From contig JAGLCZ010000003.1 of assembly GCA_023145975.1 (NCBI GenBank), forward strand, positions 1 through 5,687: 5,687 nucleotides of DNA. The letters are read 5' to 3'. The notes beneath the pieces were generated by a model. It saw only the letters and a program-made list of their open reading frames with translations. It did not search any database and had not been told where the DNA came from. This document shows positions 1 to 5,687 of the stretch, piece by piece (the stretch's first letter is position 1; every line of letters begins with the position of its first letter). Both the position numbers and the translations under genes were made by a program. The DNA is from Candidatus Hydrogenedentota bacterium (lineage in GTDB: Bacteria; Hydrogenedentota; Hydrogenedentia; Hydrogenedentales; CAITNO01).

Positions 1-24
1 GTTGTACATATCACATCCGTACAT
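1..24 (-). CDS. 5' end of a divergent gene (partial, product unknown)
   Basis: The reverse strand carries an ATG at 24-22 followed by open codons to the window edge, reading MYGCDMYN. A textbook Shine-Dalgarno GGGAGGAAA lies at 38-30 on this strand. Its GGAGG core sits eight bases before the ATG, which is close to ideal spacing and is the main reason to call a start. Only eight codons are visible, so no product can be suggested. A second in-frame ATG at 9-7 is possible but has no comparable ribosome binding site. The gene runs away from the methyltransferase operon and shares its upstream region, so the two may be co-regulated. Confidence rests on the ribosome binding site, not on protein similarity. 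Confidence 0.6.
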
Positions 25-29
25 TGCTG

Positions 30-38
30 TTTCCTCCC
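30..38 (-). promoter_or_regulatory. Strong ribosome binding site of the divergent gene
   Basis: On the minus strand this reads GGGAGGAAA, an almost full complement to the 16S anti-Shine-Dalgarno, followed by CAGCA and the ATG at 24-22. It is the strongest ribosome binding site in the window and decides the start of the leftward gene. Confidence 0.65.
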
Positions 39-113
39 TATTGGAACGGTTTTCACCATACACATAGAAATCCATCCTATGTTGTAACACCTATCCTGCC
101 TTCAATATTCCCG

Positions 114-142
114 ATCAAAATATTTATCTGTGATATTGTCAA
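114..142 (-). promoter_or_regulatory. Candidate leftward promoter
   Basis: The minus strand has a perfect -35 hexamer TTGACA at 142-137. A 17-base spacer follows, then TTTGAT at 119-114, which matches four of six positions of the sigma-70 -10 consensus but lacks the important second-position A. Transcription from here would give a leader of about 80 bases before the divergent ATG at 24. The spacing is right and the -10 is weak, so this is a candidate only. Confidence 0.3.
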
Positions 143-143
143 A

Positions 144-153
144 TTTGCGCAAA
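144..153. promoter_or_regulatory. Palindrome TTTGCGCAAA, possible operator
   Basis: This is a perfect 10-base inverted repeat with no spacer. It lies in the 31-base gap between the leftward TTGACA (142-137) and the rightward TTGACA (174-179), where one bound dimeric regulator could act on both divergent units. The palindrome and its position are read directly from the sequence. Regulator binding is inference, and a single 10-base palindrome could arise by chance. Confidence 0.25.
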
Positions 154-173
154 GCAACGCATTCCCATTACAC

Positions 174-202
174 TTGACAGCATATCCATAGCTAAACAAG
201 AC
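174..202 (+). promoter_or_regulatory. Weak candidate rightward promoter
   Basis: A perfect TTGACA lies at 174-179, about 55 bases before the first gene of the operon. At 17-base spacing the -10 position (197-202) reads CAAGAC, which is a poor match, and spacings of 15 to 19 give nothing better. If this box is used, an activator or a non-consensus -10 would be needed. No other convincing promoter was seen before the ATG at 235. Confidence 0.2.
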
Positions 203-234
203 AAATAGTGGCAAAACTGAACTGAGAGGAAGGC

Positions 235-1113
235 ATGTCCGTTACAACATCCCAGAAAAATCCGGCAACTCAAGGGGACCTTTCTCCTTGTATCTGCTGC
301 CTGGAAGACATGCCCGTTCCCTATCATGCAGGGCTTATCCGCTGCAGAAAATGCGGTCATGTACACGCAGACCTTTCGTGGACTCCCGAGCAATTCCGAA
401 ACTTGTATACCACCGACTATTTTAAGGGCGGTGAATATGCGGATTATGAAGAAGAAGAAACTGCATTACGCCTCAATTTTCAGCGGCGGGTACGTGAACT
501 GGCAGACCGCCACCCTAAAAACAGCTCCCTATGGGAAATCGGATGTGCCTACGGTTTTTTTCTCAAGGAGGCATCCACCCATTTCTCTGCGGCAGGCTGT
601 GATGTTGCCGAGGGAGCCGTACGCTGCGCCGTGGAAAAGAAGGGGGTACAGGCCCGTTATCTGGATTACCTGGGCTATACGCCCGAAGAACCCTTCGATA
701 TCATCTGCCTGTGGGATGTAATCGAACATTTACCGGAACCCGGGAAATTCCTAGAAAAAGCGTATAATGATTTGCGACCCGGAGGTACGCTTGCGTTAAG
801 TACAGGGGATATCGCCTCGCTGTGCGCACGCCTTCGAGGATCACACTGGCGGCAAATCCATCCCCCCACCCATGTACATTATTTTACACGCCAGTCGATG
901 AATACATTGTTAACACGTCTGGGATACACAGACATATCGTTTCACTACTATGCCTTTTGGCGGAATTTGGATACCGTTGCAGAAAAGCTGCTGTCTGAAC
1001 ATCCCGTTACGAAGCCTCTCTATCAAGTATTACACCGTTACCATTTACTGCACCTTAACTTCCCATTAAACCTATACGATTTGATGACCGTATACGCCCG
1101 AAAACCGGAGTGA
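235..1113 (+). CDS. Class I SAM-dependent methyltransferase with N-terminal zinc ribbon
   Basis: This 292-residue protein is predicted to transfer a methyl group from S-adenosylmethionine to an unknown acceptor in the cytoplasm. A zinc ribbon comes first: C19-x2-C22 and C37-x2-C40. The Rossmann domain follows, with motif I EIGCAYG at 101-107, the acidic ribose-binding D123 in GCD, the DVIEH motif at 161-165 and the LRPGG turn at 180-184. After that comes HPPTHVHYF (209-217), like the H-x-x-H-x-x-F strand typical of Methyltransf_11/23-type enzymes. The hydrophobic tail ends in YDLMTVYARKP, a familiar ending for this type. The ATG at 235 follows GAGAGGAAGG (224-233). The stop lies seven bases before the membrane protein gene, so co-transcription is likely. 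Known relatives act in sugar, quinone or surface glycan pathways. The neighbouring YfhO-like gene favours a sugar or glycolipid substrate, but this is inference. Confidence 0.9.
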   Translation: MSVTTSQKNPATQGDLSPCICCLEDMPVPYHAGLIRCRKCGHVHADLSWTPEQFRNLYTTDYFKGGEYADYEEEETALRLNFQRRVRELADRHPKNSSLWEIGCAYGFFLKEASTHFSAAGCDVAEGAVRCAVEKKGVQARYLDYLGYTPEEPFDIICLWDVIEHLPEPGKFLEKAYNDLRPGGTLALSTGDIASLCARLRGSHWRQIHPPTHVHYFTRQSMNTLLTRLGYTDISFHYYAFWRNLDTVAEKLLSEHPVTKPLYQVLHRYHLLHLNFPLNLYDLMTVYARKPE

Positions 1114-1120
1114 AAATAAA

Positions 1121-3826
1121 ATGTCTCTGATGTCTTCTTTCTGGAAAATTGTAAAAATATCTTTCGTACCGACCCTGCTGATTCTTGCCACGCTCATAAC
1201 TTTTAATTATGTGATTTTCGCAGCGGTAAACGATATGGACGGATCCTTCGAATTCTGCAAATCCGCATGTGAAACTCTTGGTATCGAACTTCCGAAAAGC
1301 GGTGTAGGGGGTATGTACGATATTTACCGGTATTACGCGCCGTTGACATTCCTGCTGGATACTGCGATTCATTCGGGCGAGTTTCCTACCTGGAACCCAC
1401 TCACCTATTGCGGCCTTCCCAACACGGGTAACCCGCAAGCATTCCTTTTTTATCCACCCCATTTATTACGATCACTATTGACCATAAATCCAACACCGGA
1501 ACGTTCGAATATTACGCTGGCGATTATGATTGGACTGCACTTTCTTTTCATGGCGTTGTGCACCTATCTTCTGGGACGCGCCCATGGCCTGAGCTTACCG
1601 GGCGCATTGACTGCTGCCATCGCATTTGCATTCAGTGCACTCATTGTTCGACGCATGTGCGAATATCATATTATCACCACGATTGCCTGGCTGCCCTTAC
1701 TGCTGCTGCTGATTAAAAAAAGTATTGATAGCCGGGAATTCCTGCAAAAGATGATATTTTCTTTATGCGGTGCAATCATTCTGGGACTCAGCATACTGGG
1801 TGGGTTCCTACAAATAGTGAATCTGATGGGACTTGTTGCAGGCATTTACGCCTTATTCTATTTCCTTTTAAACTCCGACTGGAAAGCCGACAGCGGAACA
1901 CTATGGCGAAGATTACGACCCTGGATGCACAACGGCATTGCCATGGCAACCTTATTTATTCTGGGTTCACTACTGGCAGCAGTGCTGTTATTACCCGCCT
2001 GGGAACTCGCCTCTTTCACCTTGCGCACCTCCGGCACCGCAGCCAATAAATATTCCGATCTCTGGGCATGGTCACCTCTTGACTTCTATCAGAAACTGGT
2101 GGTATATGCAGGCATAAAATATGAGGCAGAGACCATCCGTAATTCCGGGATTATCGCATTGCTTCTTGCCTTCGCAGGTCTCACCCATCCCAAACGACGA
2201 GACGTCTTCCTCTTTTTAGGTATGTTCCTGATACTTTTTGAATGCAGCTTCGGCCCCCCCTTACCTCTGGGATCACTCCTTGAAAAGGTAACTCCCTTTT
2301 CACTGTCCGCCTATTCCCGTGCCTATGATTTTGGACTATTACCATTAAGCCTGCTCGCCGGTTTTGGCGTAGATGCCATCAGCAAACCCTTTCCCAGTCG
2401 AGGAAAATCGTATGCCCGTGCGGCGGTTCTGATCCTGTTGGCATATATTTTTATTGCTCCTCTCGGTGACTGGATAACACAAATCAGCCCCAAAAAATAT
2501 ATCAGTGTCAACGATACCGTACGCTTCATACCCATTATGGGTCTGGTACTGATGGTGGCGCTTGGGGTACTTCACTATCCCAAGACCATACGCCTTATAC
2601 TGACTTTCCTGCTGCCCCTATTGTTATTCAGTGAGACCTTTGCCTGGAATCAGTCTTATGTTCCCTATATGGCGCATCGCAAAGTACGTGACAGTAAACC
2701 CATAAAACGTGAGGACGTACGCATACCCACTGAAAATTATCGTGAAAGCGACTTTATCTGTAACCGCTTTCTGTATTCACTGCGCTTTGCCATGAACGGG
2801 GTTGACCCCTTGCACATCAGTGCTGTCCGGGATATGCTCAGCGGTCCTCCACGGGCAGCACACCCCTATCGAGGCGTAAAAGAATGGGAAACCTGTCGCG
2901 AGAACTTACGTGGAAACACGCTTTTCAAACGTTCCTTCTGGCTGGCACGACAATACGCGATAGGTTCCATTCCCGGAAAACGAGAATCCTGGCCAACTGC
3001 TACAACAGTTTTTCTTGATGAACCTATTGCAGCAAATATCCCAAAAGTTGAAAAAAAGAAGCTGCCACGCTCCTCCATTTCCGATGATTACACCCTGAGG
3101 GATATTAGGATCCCCGATCCTGCTCTTGCGCCCGTCAGACGCGGCAAGAAGGGATTCCATTTTTTGGTGGAGATTCCCTCAACAACAGGCAACCTTCCCG
3201 CAGGCAGTTCCGGCGGTGTACACAGCACACTGCTCTATAGTTATAAAAGTGCAGGCACTGCAACTCTGAAAACCTTTATTAAACAGCCGGGTACAGACCG
3301 ATCCGAACATGGCATACAGCACAGTATCCGCTCAACCAATAATCGTGTTGTTTTTGTGGAAGTACCGTTACCGGATTTCCCAAAAATGGATATTCAGGTA
3401 ACGATAGAGGGACGCGGTCCCGGTGCATTTCAGTTCACAGGAATTCAGCTTAAATCAGATAATAAGGATGAGGATGGATTGATACAAATACTGGATCGCA
3501 CAACGAACACCGTTGATTTGCAGGTAGGTCCTCTTGAAGAACCGCGTATTCTCACCTTCCTGGATTCGTACTATCCCGGGTGGCTTGCTTTTGTAGATGG
3601 CGAAAGCGTACCCATCCTCCGTGCCGATGAAAACTTTAAGGCTATTGTTTTATCCCCGGGTACTCATCGCGTTTATTTTGCATTTCATCATAAACTTACC
3701 TGGAAAGCATTCTATATTTCCATGAGCACCTTAGTCACTATATTGGGGTTAATCTTCCTCTGTTGGTTCCTAAAAAAACGAAAAATGACCGCTATTTCCA
3801 AACAGGAAGCAACTGCCGCACCATGA
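1121..3826 (+). CDS. YfhO-like polytopic membrane protein, probable GT-C glycosyltransferase
   Basis: This 901-residue protein has about a dozen hydrophobic segments between residues 14 and 506: around 14-35, 132-152, 158-176, 184-199, 211-251, 272-294, 342-376, 402-416, 431-448, 467-485 and 489-506. A soluble, probably extracytoplasmic domain (about 510-862) follows, then a last membrane helix (865-883) and a basic KKRK tail. The first external loop carries YDIYRYYAP (66-74), FPTW (88-91) and GLPNTGNPQ (98-106) before FYPP (110-113), resembling the acidic catalytic loop and W/G/P pattern of GT-C enzymes. D67 is the best catalytic candidate. The C-terminal block DSYYPGW (815-821), VDG (825-827) and PGTHRVYFAF (846-855) is characteristic of the YfhO family, and the length is normal for it. 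In Bacillus, YfhO works with a lipid-linked sugar donor in lipoteichoic acid glycosylation. Here the acceptor is unknown. GGAG at 1107-1110 precedes the ATG by ten bases. The gene overlaps the next by four bases. Confidence 0.82.
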   Translation: MSLMSSFWKIVKISFVPTLLILATLITFNYVIFAAVNDMDGSFEFCKSACETLGIELPKSGVGGMYDIYRYYAPLTFLLDTAIHSGEFPTWNPLTYCGLPNTGNPQAFLFYPPHLLRSLLTINPTPERSNITLAIMIGLHFLFMALCTYLLGRAHGLSLPGALTAAIAFAFSALIVRRMCEYHIITTIAWLPLLLLLIKKSIDSREFLQKMIFSLCGAIILGLSILGGFLQIVNLMGLVAGIYALFYFLLNSDWKADSGTLWRRLRPWMHNGIAMATLFILGSLLAAVLLLPAWELASFTLRTSGTAANKYSDLWAWSPLDFYQKLVVYAGIKYEAETIRNSGIIALLLAFAGLTHPKRRDVFLFLGMFLILFECSFGPPLPLGSLLEKVTPFSLSAYSRAYDFGLLPLSLLAGFGVDAISKPFPSRGKSYARAAVLILLAYIFIAPLGDWITQISPKKYISVNDTVRFIPIMGLVLMVALGVLHYPKTIRLILTFLLPLLLFSETFAWNQSYVPYMAHRKVRDSKPIKREDVRIPTENYRESDFICNRFLYSLRFAMNGVDPLHISAVRDMLSGPPRAAHPYRGVKEWETCRENLRGNTLFKRSFWLARQYAIGSIPGKRESWPTATTVFLDEPIAANIPKVEKKKLPRSSISDDYTLRDIRIPDPALAPVRRGKKGFHFLVEIPSTTGNLPAGSSGGVHSTLLYSYKSAGTATLKTFIKQPGTDRSEHGIQHSIRSTNNRVVFVEVPLPDFPKMDIQVTIEGRGPGAFQFTGIQLKSDNKDEDGLIQILDRTTNTVDLQVGPLEEPRILTFLDSYYPGWLAFVDGESVPILRADENFKAIVLSPGTHRVYFAFHHKLTWKAFYISMSTLVTILGLIFLCWFLKKRKMTAISKQEATAAP

Positions 3827-4746
3827 CCCAAGCAACACCACAAAGCCCCGTACCTTCCCTGTGCCATGTACAGCCCAAAGTCGTCTACGATTTTGAGACG
3901 AAAACACCTGTCTACTCTTCCTGCGGTGTGCCCACATCAAGCGTTCAAATATTTGAATGTCCCGGTTCAGGAACACGCTTTCGTATTCCGCCTTCCCCCA
4001 AAGAACTAACCCAATTACATGATCAGGGATATCAGAAATTCTATGGGGAAGGTACCCCCGAATTGGCAGCGGCACATAGTGAAAAACTAGCGGAGCGGGT
4101 CGGATTTCTATGTCAGTATTTAAAGGAGGGACGCGTACTCGATGTAGGATGTTCCACCGGACTACTGATGCAGGAGTTGACACAGATGGGCTTTGATCCC
4201 TTCGGCTGCGATGTCTCGTCGGAAGCATGCAGCAGCACGAGCGCCCGGTTCAATGCCGAAAAAGTATGTCATGGTAATGTTGTTGATGCATTGCACGCTT
4301 TTGGAAAAGAAACCTTCGACGCAATAACGCTCATGGATGTTATCGAGCACTTTCATGATGCTGGTGCCGAACTCACTGCCATCCGCGATCTATTAAAACC
4401 GGAGGGGCTTCTGTTCCTACGCACACCAACACTGGCATCTCCTTTCTTTCACATCGCCGACTGGAGCTATCGGCTTAGTGCCGGGTACTATAAAAAAGCG
4501 GTACAAACCATCTATCATGCGGAACATATCTATTTTTTCAGCGAAAAAGGGTTAAGAATGTTACTGGAGGAAAGCGGATTTGAGGTACTGACTGTTGTAG
4601 CAGATCCTTTACCCTGGCGCACTTTTCGTCTCGCTGAGCTGAACCACAGTTTGCCCGTCAATACAGCACTGGCATTGGTATATTTTTTATCTCGCGCACT
4701 GGGAAGCGGGCATGGTATTAAAATCATGGCACGGCGGAAACTGTAA
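3823..4746 (+). CDS. Class I SAM-dependent methyltransferase with degenerate zinc ribbon
   Basis: This 307-residue predicted methyltransferase has motif I VLDVGCSTG at 105-113, D130 in GCD, DVIEH at 172-176, LKPEG at 191-195 and a conserved YHAEHIYFFS strand at 231-240. These match the layout of the first methyltransferase, so the two are same-family enzymes, though diverged. The N-terminus aligns with that enzyme's zinc ribbon but keeps only one cysteine per expected pair: C34 in SSCG and C46 in CPGS. Zinc binding is therefore doubtful. The start at 3823 is chosen because its ATG overlaps the upstream stop as ATGA, which suggests translational coupling. AGGAAG at 3804-3809 is a rather distant ribosome binding site. 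The frame stays open upstream to an ATG at 3763, but that start would lie deep inside the membrane protein gene. The substrate is unknown. Context suggests a sugar or glycolipid. Confidence 0.88.
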   Translation: MTQATPQSPVPSLCHVQPKVVYDFETKTPVYSSCGVPTSSVQIFECPGSGTRFRIPPSPKELTQLHDQGYQKFYGEGTPELAAAHSEKLAERVGFLCQYLKEGRVLDVGCSTGLLMQELTQMGFDPFGCDVSSEACSSTSARFNAEKVCHGNVVDALHAFGKETFDAITLMDVIEHFHDAGAELTAIRDLLKPEGLLFLRTPTLASPFFHIADWSYRLSAGYYKKAVQTIYHAEHIYFFSEKGLRMLLEESGFEVLTVVADPLPWRTFRLAELNHSLPVNTALALVYFLSRALGSGHGIKIMARRKL

Positions 4747-4793
4747 ACATCCCAAATCTCAAACACGTTCCTTCCCTGGTTACCCACAATAAT

Positions 4794-4797
4794 GGAG
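4794..4797 (+). promoter_or_regulatory. Ribosome binding site GGAG supporting a GTG start at 4806
   Basis: GGAG lies eight bases before GTG at 4806 but only two bases before the alternative TTG at 4800. The spacing argues for the GTG as the true start of the last plus-strand gene. Confidence 0.55.
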
Positions 4798-4805
4798 ACT
4801 TGACA

Positions 4806-5552
4806 GTGAACCTTATAACACTTGTCCTGCTGGGAGCAGCATCTCTCAGTGCAGGAGATATCCCCCTGGAAAATGCCGCTATAAATCGTGAGGCATGGAA
4901 GCCCGCTATCCAATCGGTATTCGAGCAATTGGACATGCTGGATATGTTTGCTATGGCGACAAAAATGGGAGGGCTCAAAGTCAAAGTACCGAAAGAGCTG
5001 CAGACCATACCGATGCACATGATTGAGGGTGCCGATGAATTACGTGAACGCGGTATTGAGATATATGTGAAGGAGCTGGAGTTCCGCGACCTGAATTTCA
5101 TCTATGATAAAGCACCGCAATGGCCTGATAATCAGCCACGGGTACCCACCACAGTCGAATTCGGCACATTGGGTATAACCGCAGACGCAAAAACGAAAAT
5201 GGGAATGATTCCCCTGGGCGCTACCTTCCAAAATGGTCGACTACCTGTAGACTTTCTACCCGTAATTGGAAAAGGATACGATCTCAATTTAATGCCGGAA
5301 AACCGTGCAGAAGATACGATCCTTGATGATCTTCGTTTACAGGTTGGCGGCTCACTGACAAGCAAAATAGCCAATCGCTTTTTCAGTGAACAGATAGCCC
5401 AGTTAATTCTAAAATACGGGGTGGGGCAAACCCTGCAAATGGGGCAAAAGGATCTGATGAGCGGGGACTCGCTGCTGCATCTCCTCGATTCTCCCAAGGA
5501 ATCCAAAAAGGAAAGTATTCTCGAAAACCTCATCAAAGGCATTATCCGATAA
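4806..5552 (+). CDS. Putative exported protein of unknown function
   Basis: I do not recognise a family for this 248-residue protein. From the GTG start it opens with a short hydrophobic stretch, NLITLVLLGAASLSAG (2-17), then D18. This looks like a signal peptide cut near residues 15-17, although no basic residue precedes it, which is atypical. The rest is soluble and has no cysteine at all. Residues 33-75 are rich in methionine (MLDMFAMATKMGG, then MHM). Residues 84-160 alternate hydrophobic and polar residues as in beta strands, with IEIYVKELEFRDLNF at 84-98. The C-terminal part from about 185 looks helical and ends in a basic, amphipathic tail. A lipid-binding or envelope-associated role is possible but only a guess. 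The gene starts 59 bases after the second methyltransferase, with no terminator seen between, so it probably belongs to the same transcript. A TTG at 4800 is the alternative start (250 residues). Confidence 0.75.
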   Translation: MNLITLVLLGAASLSAGDIPLENAAINREAWKPAIQSVFEQLDMLDMFAMATKMGGLKVKVPKELQTIPMHMIEGADELRERGIEIYVKELEFRDLNFIYDKAPQWPDNQPRVPTTVEFGTLGITADAKTKMGMIPLGATFQNGRLPVDFLPVIGKGYDLNLMPENRAEDTILDDLRLQVGGSLTSKIANRFFSEQIAQLILKYGVGQTLQMGQKDLMSGDSLLHLLDSPKESKKESILENLIKGIIR

Positions 5553-5591
5553 TCTACTCGAAATGGTGTTCTTCGACATACACACCCGCCG

Positions 5592-5687
5592 TTAGAAATG
5601 GATCACCGTCCAGGGTACCTGCAAATTCAGCTTTTCGGGTAACTCAGGAATATAGTACAGGTCAAACTCCATTCTTCCGTCACCGCC
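5592..5687 (-). CDS. 3' end of a convergent gene (partial, possible frameshift)
   Basis: The minus strand is open from the window edge to a TAA at 5594-5592, giving 31 residues that include GRMEFDLYYIPELPEK and end in WTVIHF. The other two minus frames entering from the edge stop early, so this is the only frame that can carry a gene in from the right. A second minus frame (5643-5554) reads KAEFAGTLDGDPFLTAGVY and onward to a TAG at 5556-5554, and looks at least as protein-like as the tail of the first frame. Adding one base in the T4 run at 5632-5635 (A4 on the coding strand) would join the two as PEK-AEF. The true end could therefore be 5554, two bases past the convergent stop. No product can be named from so short a fragment. 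Confidence 0.45.
   Translation of the reverse strand, partial: GGDGRMEFDLYYIPELPEKLNLQVPWTVIHF

Noticed and set aside
139..393. Minus-strand open frame of 84 codons across the operon start
   Set aside because: It overlaps the zinc ribbon codons of the first methyltransferase, has no ribosome binding site of note, and its product shows no recognisable pattern.
3763..3822. Earlier ATG at 3763 as the start of the second methyltransferase
   Set aside because: It lies inside the membrane protein gene, lacks a good ribbon-like or conserved N-terminal extension, and the ATGA overlap at 3823 gives a simpler coupled start. The open frame is kept only as part of the frameshift hypothesis.
4800..4819. 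TTGACA at 4800-4805 with TATAAC at 4814-4819 as an internal promoter
   Set aside because: The spacer is only eight bases, and both boxes fall at or inside the start of the last gene.
4530..5101. Long minus-strand open frames opposite the end of the second methyltransferase and the exported protein gene
   Set aside because: They are antisense shadows of well-supported plus-strand genes, with compositionally odd products and no start signals.
5132..5542. Minus-strand open frame of 136 codons opposite the exported protein gene
   Set aside because: It lies wholly inside a gene with a supported start and signal-like N-terminus. Its serine- and arginine-rich product is typical of antisense reading.
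5558..5576. Inverted repeat TCGAA / TTCGA after the last plus-strand gene as a terminator
   Set aside because: The stem is only five base pairs with a nine-base loop and no T tract, and it overlaps the possible end of the convergent gene.
1..5687. CRISPR array, tRNA, rRNA, insertion sequence or attachment site
   Set aside because: No regularly spaced repeats, cloverleaf-like elements, transposase motifs or terminal inverted repeats were seen on reading both strands.

Overview
The window holds a compact plus-strand operon-like run of four genes (235-5552), flanked by the start of a divergent gene at the left edge and the end of a convergent gene at the right edge. Base composition is mixed (roughly half G+C), Shine-Dalgarno sites are clear and gene packing is tight. 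This is bacterial chromosomal DNA, most likely from a Gram-negative or environmental lineage. The sequence does not allow a more exact taxonomic call.

Layout: 1-24 (minus) is the first eight codons of a divergent gene behind a very strong ribosome binding site. 25-234 is the shared intergenic region, with back-to-back TTGACA boxes and a perfect 10-bp palindrome between them. 235-1113 is a class I SAM-dependent methyltransferase with an N-terminal CxxC/CxxC zinc ribbon. 1121-3826 is a 901-residue polytopic membrane protein of the YfhO / GT-C glycosyltransferase type. 3823-4746 is a second class I methyltransferase whose zinc ribbon looks degenerate, overlapping the membrane protein gene by four bases (ATGA). 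4806-5552 encodes a cysteine-free, probably exported protein of unknown function. 5553-5687 contains the 3' end of a convergent minus-strand gene, possibly with a frameshift.

How the genes may work together: YfhO-type proteins are implicated in extracytoplasmic glycosylation from lipid-linked sugars, and zinc-ribbon methyltransferases of this type are common in surface glycan loci. The simplest reading is a small locus that makes or transfers a methylated sugar or lipid-linked glycan, with the exported protein as a possible accessory. This functional link is inferred from gene order only. The arrangement of two unequal methyltransferases around one YfhO-like transferase, followed by an unrecognised exported protein, is the best candidate here for an undescribed module.
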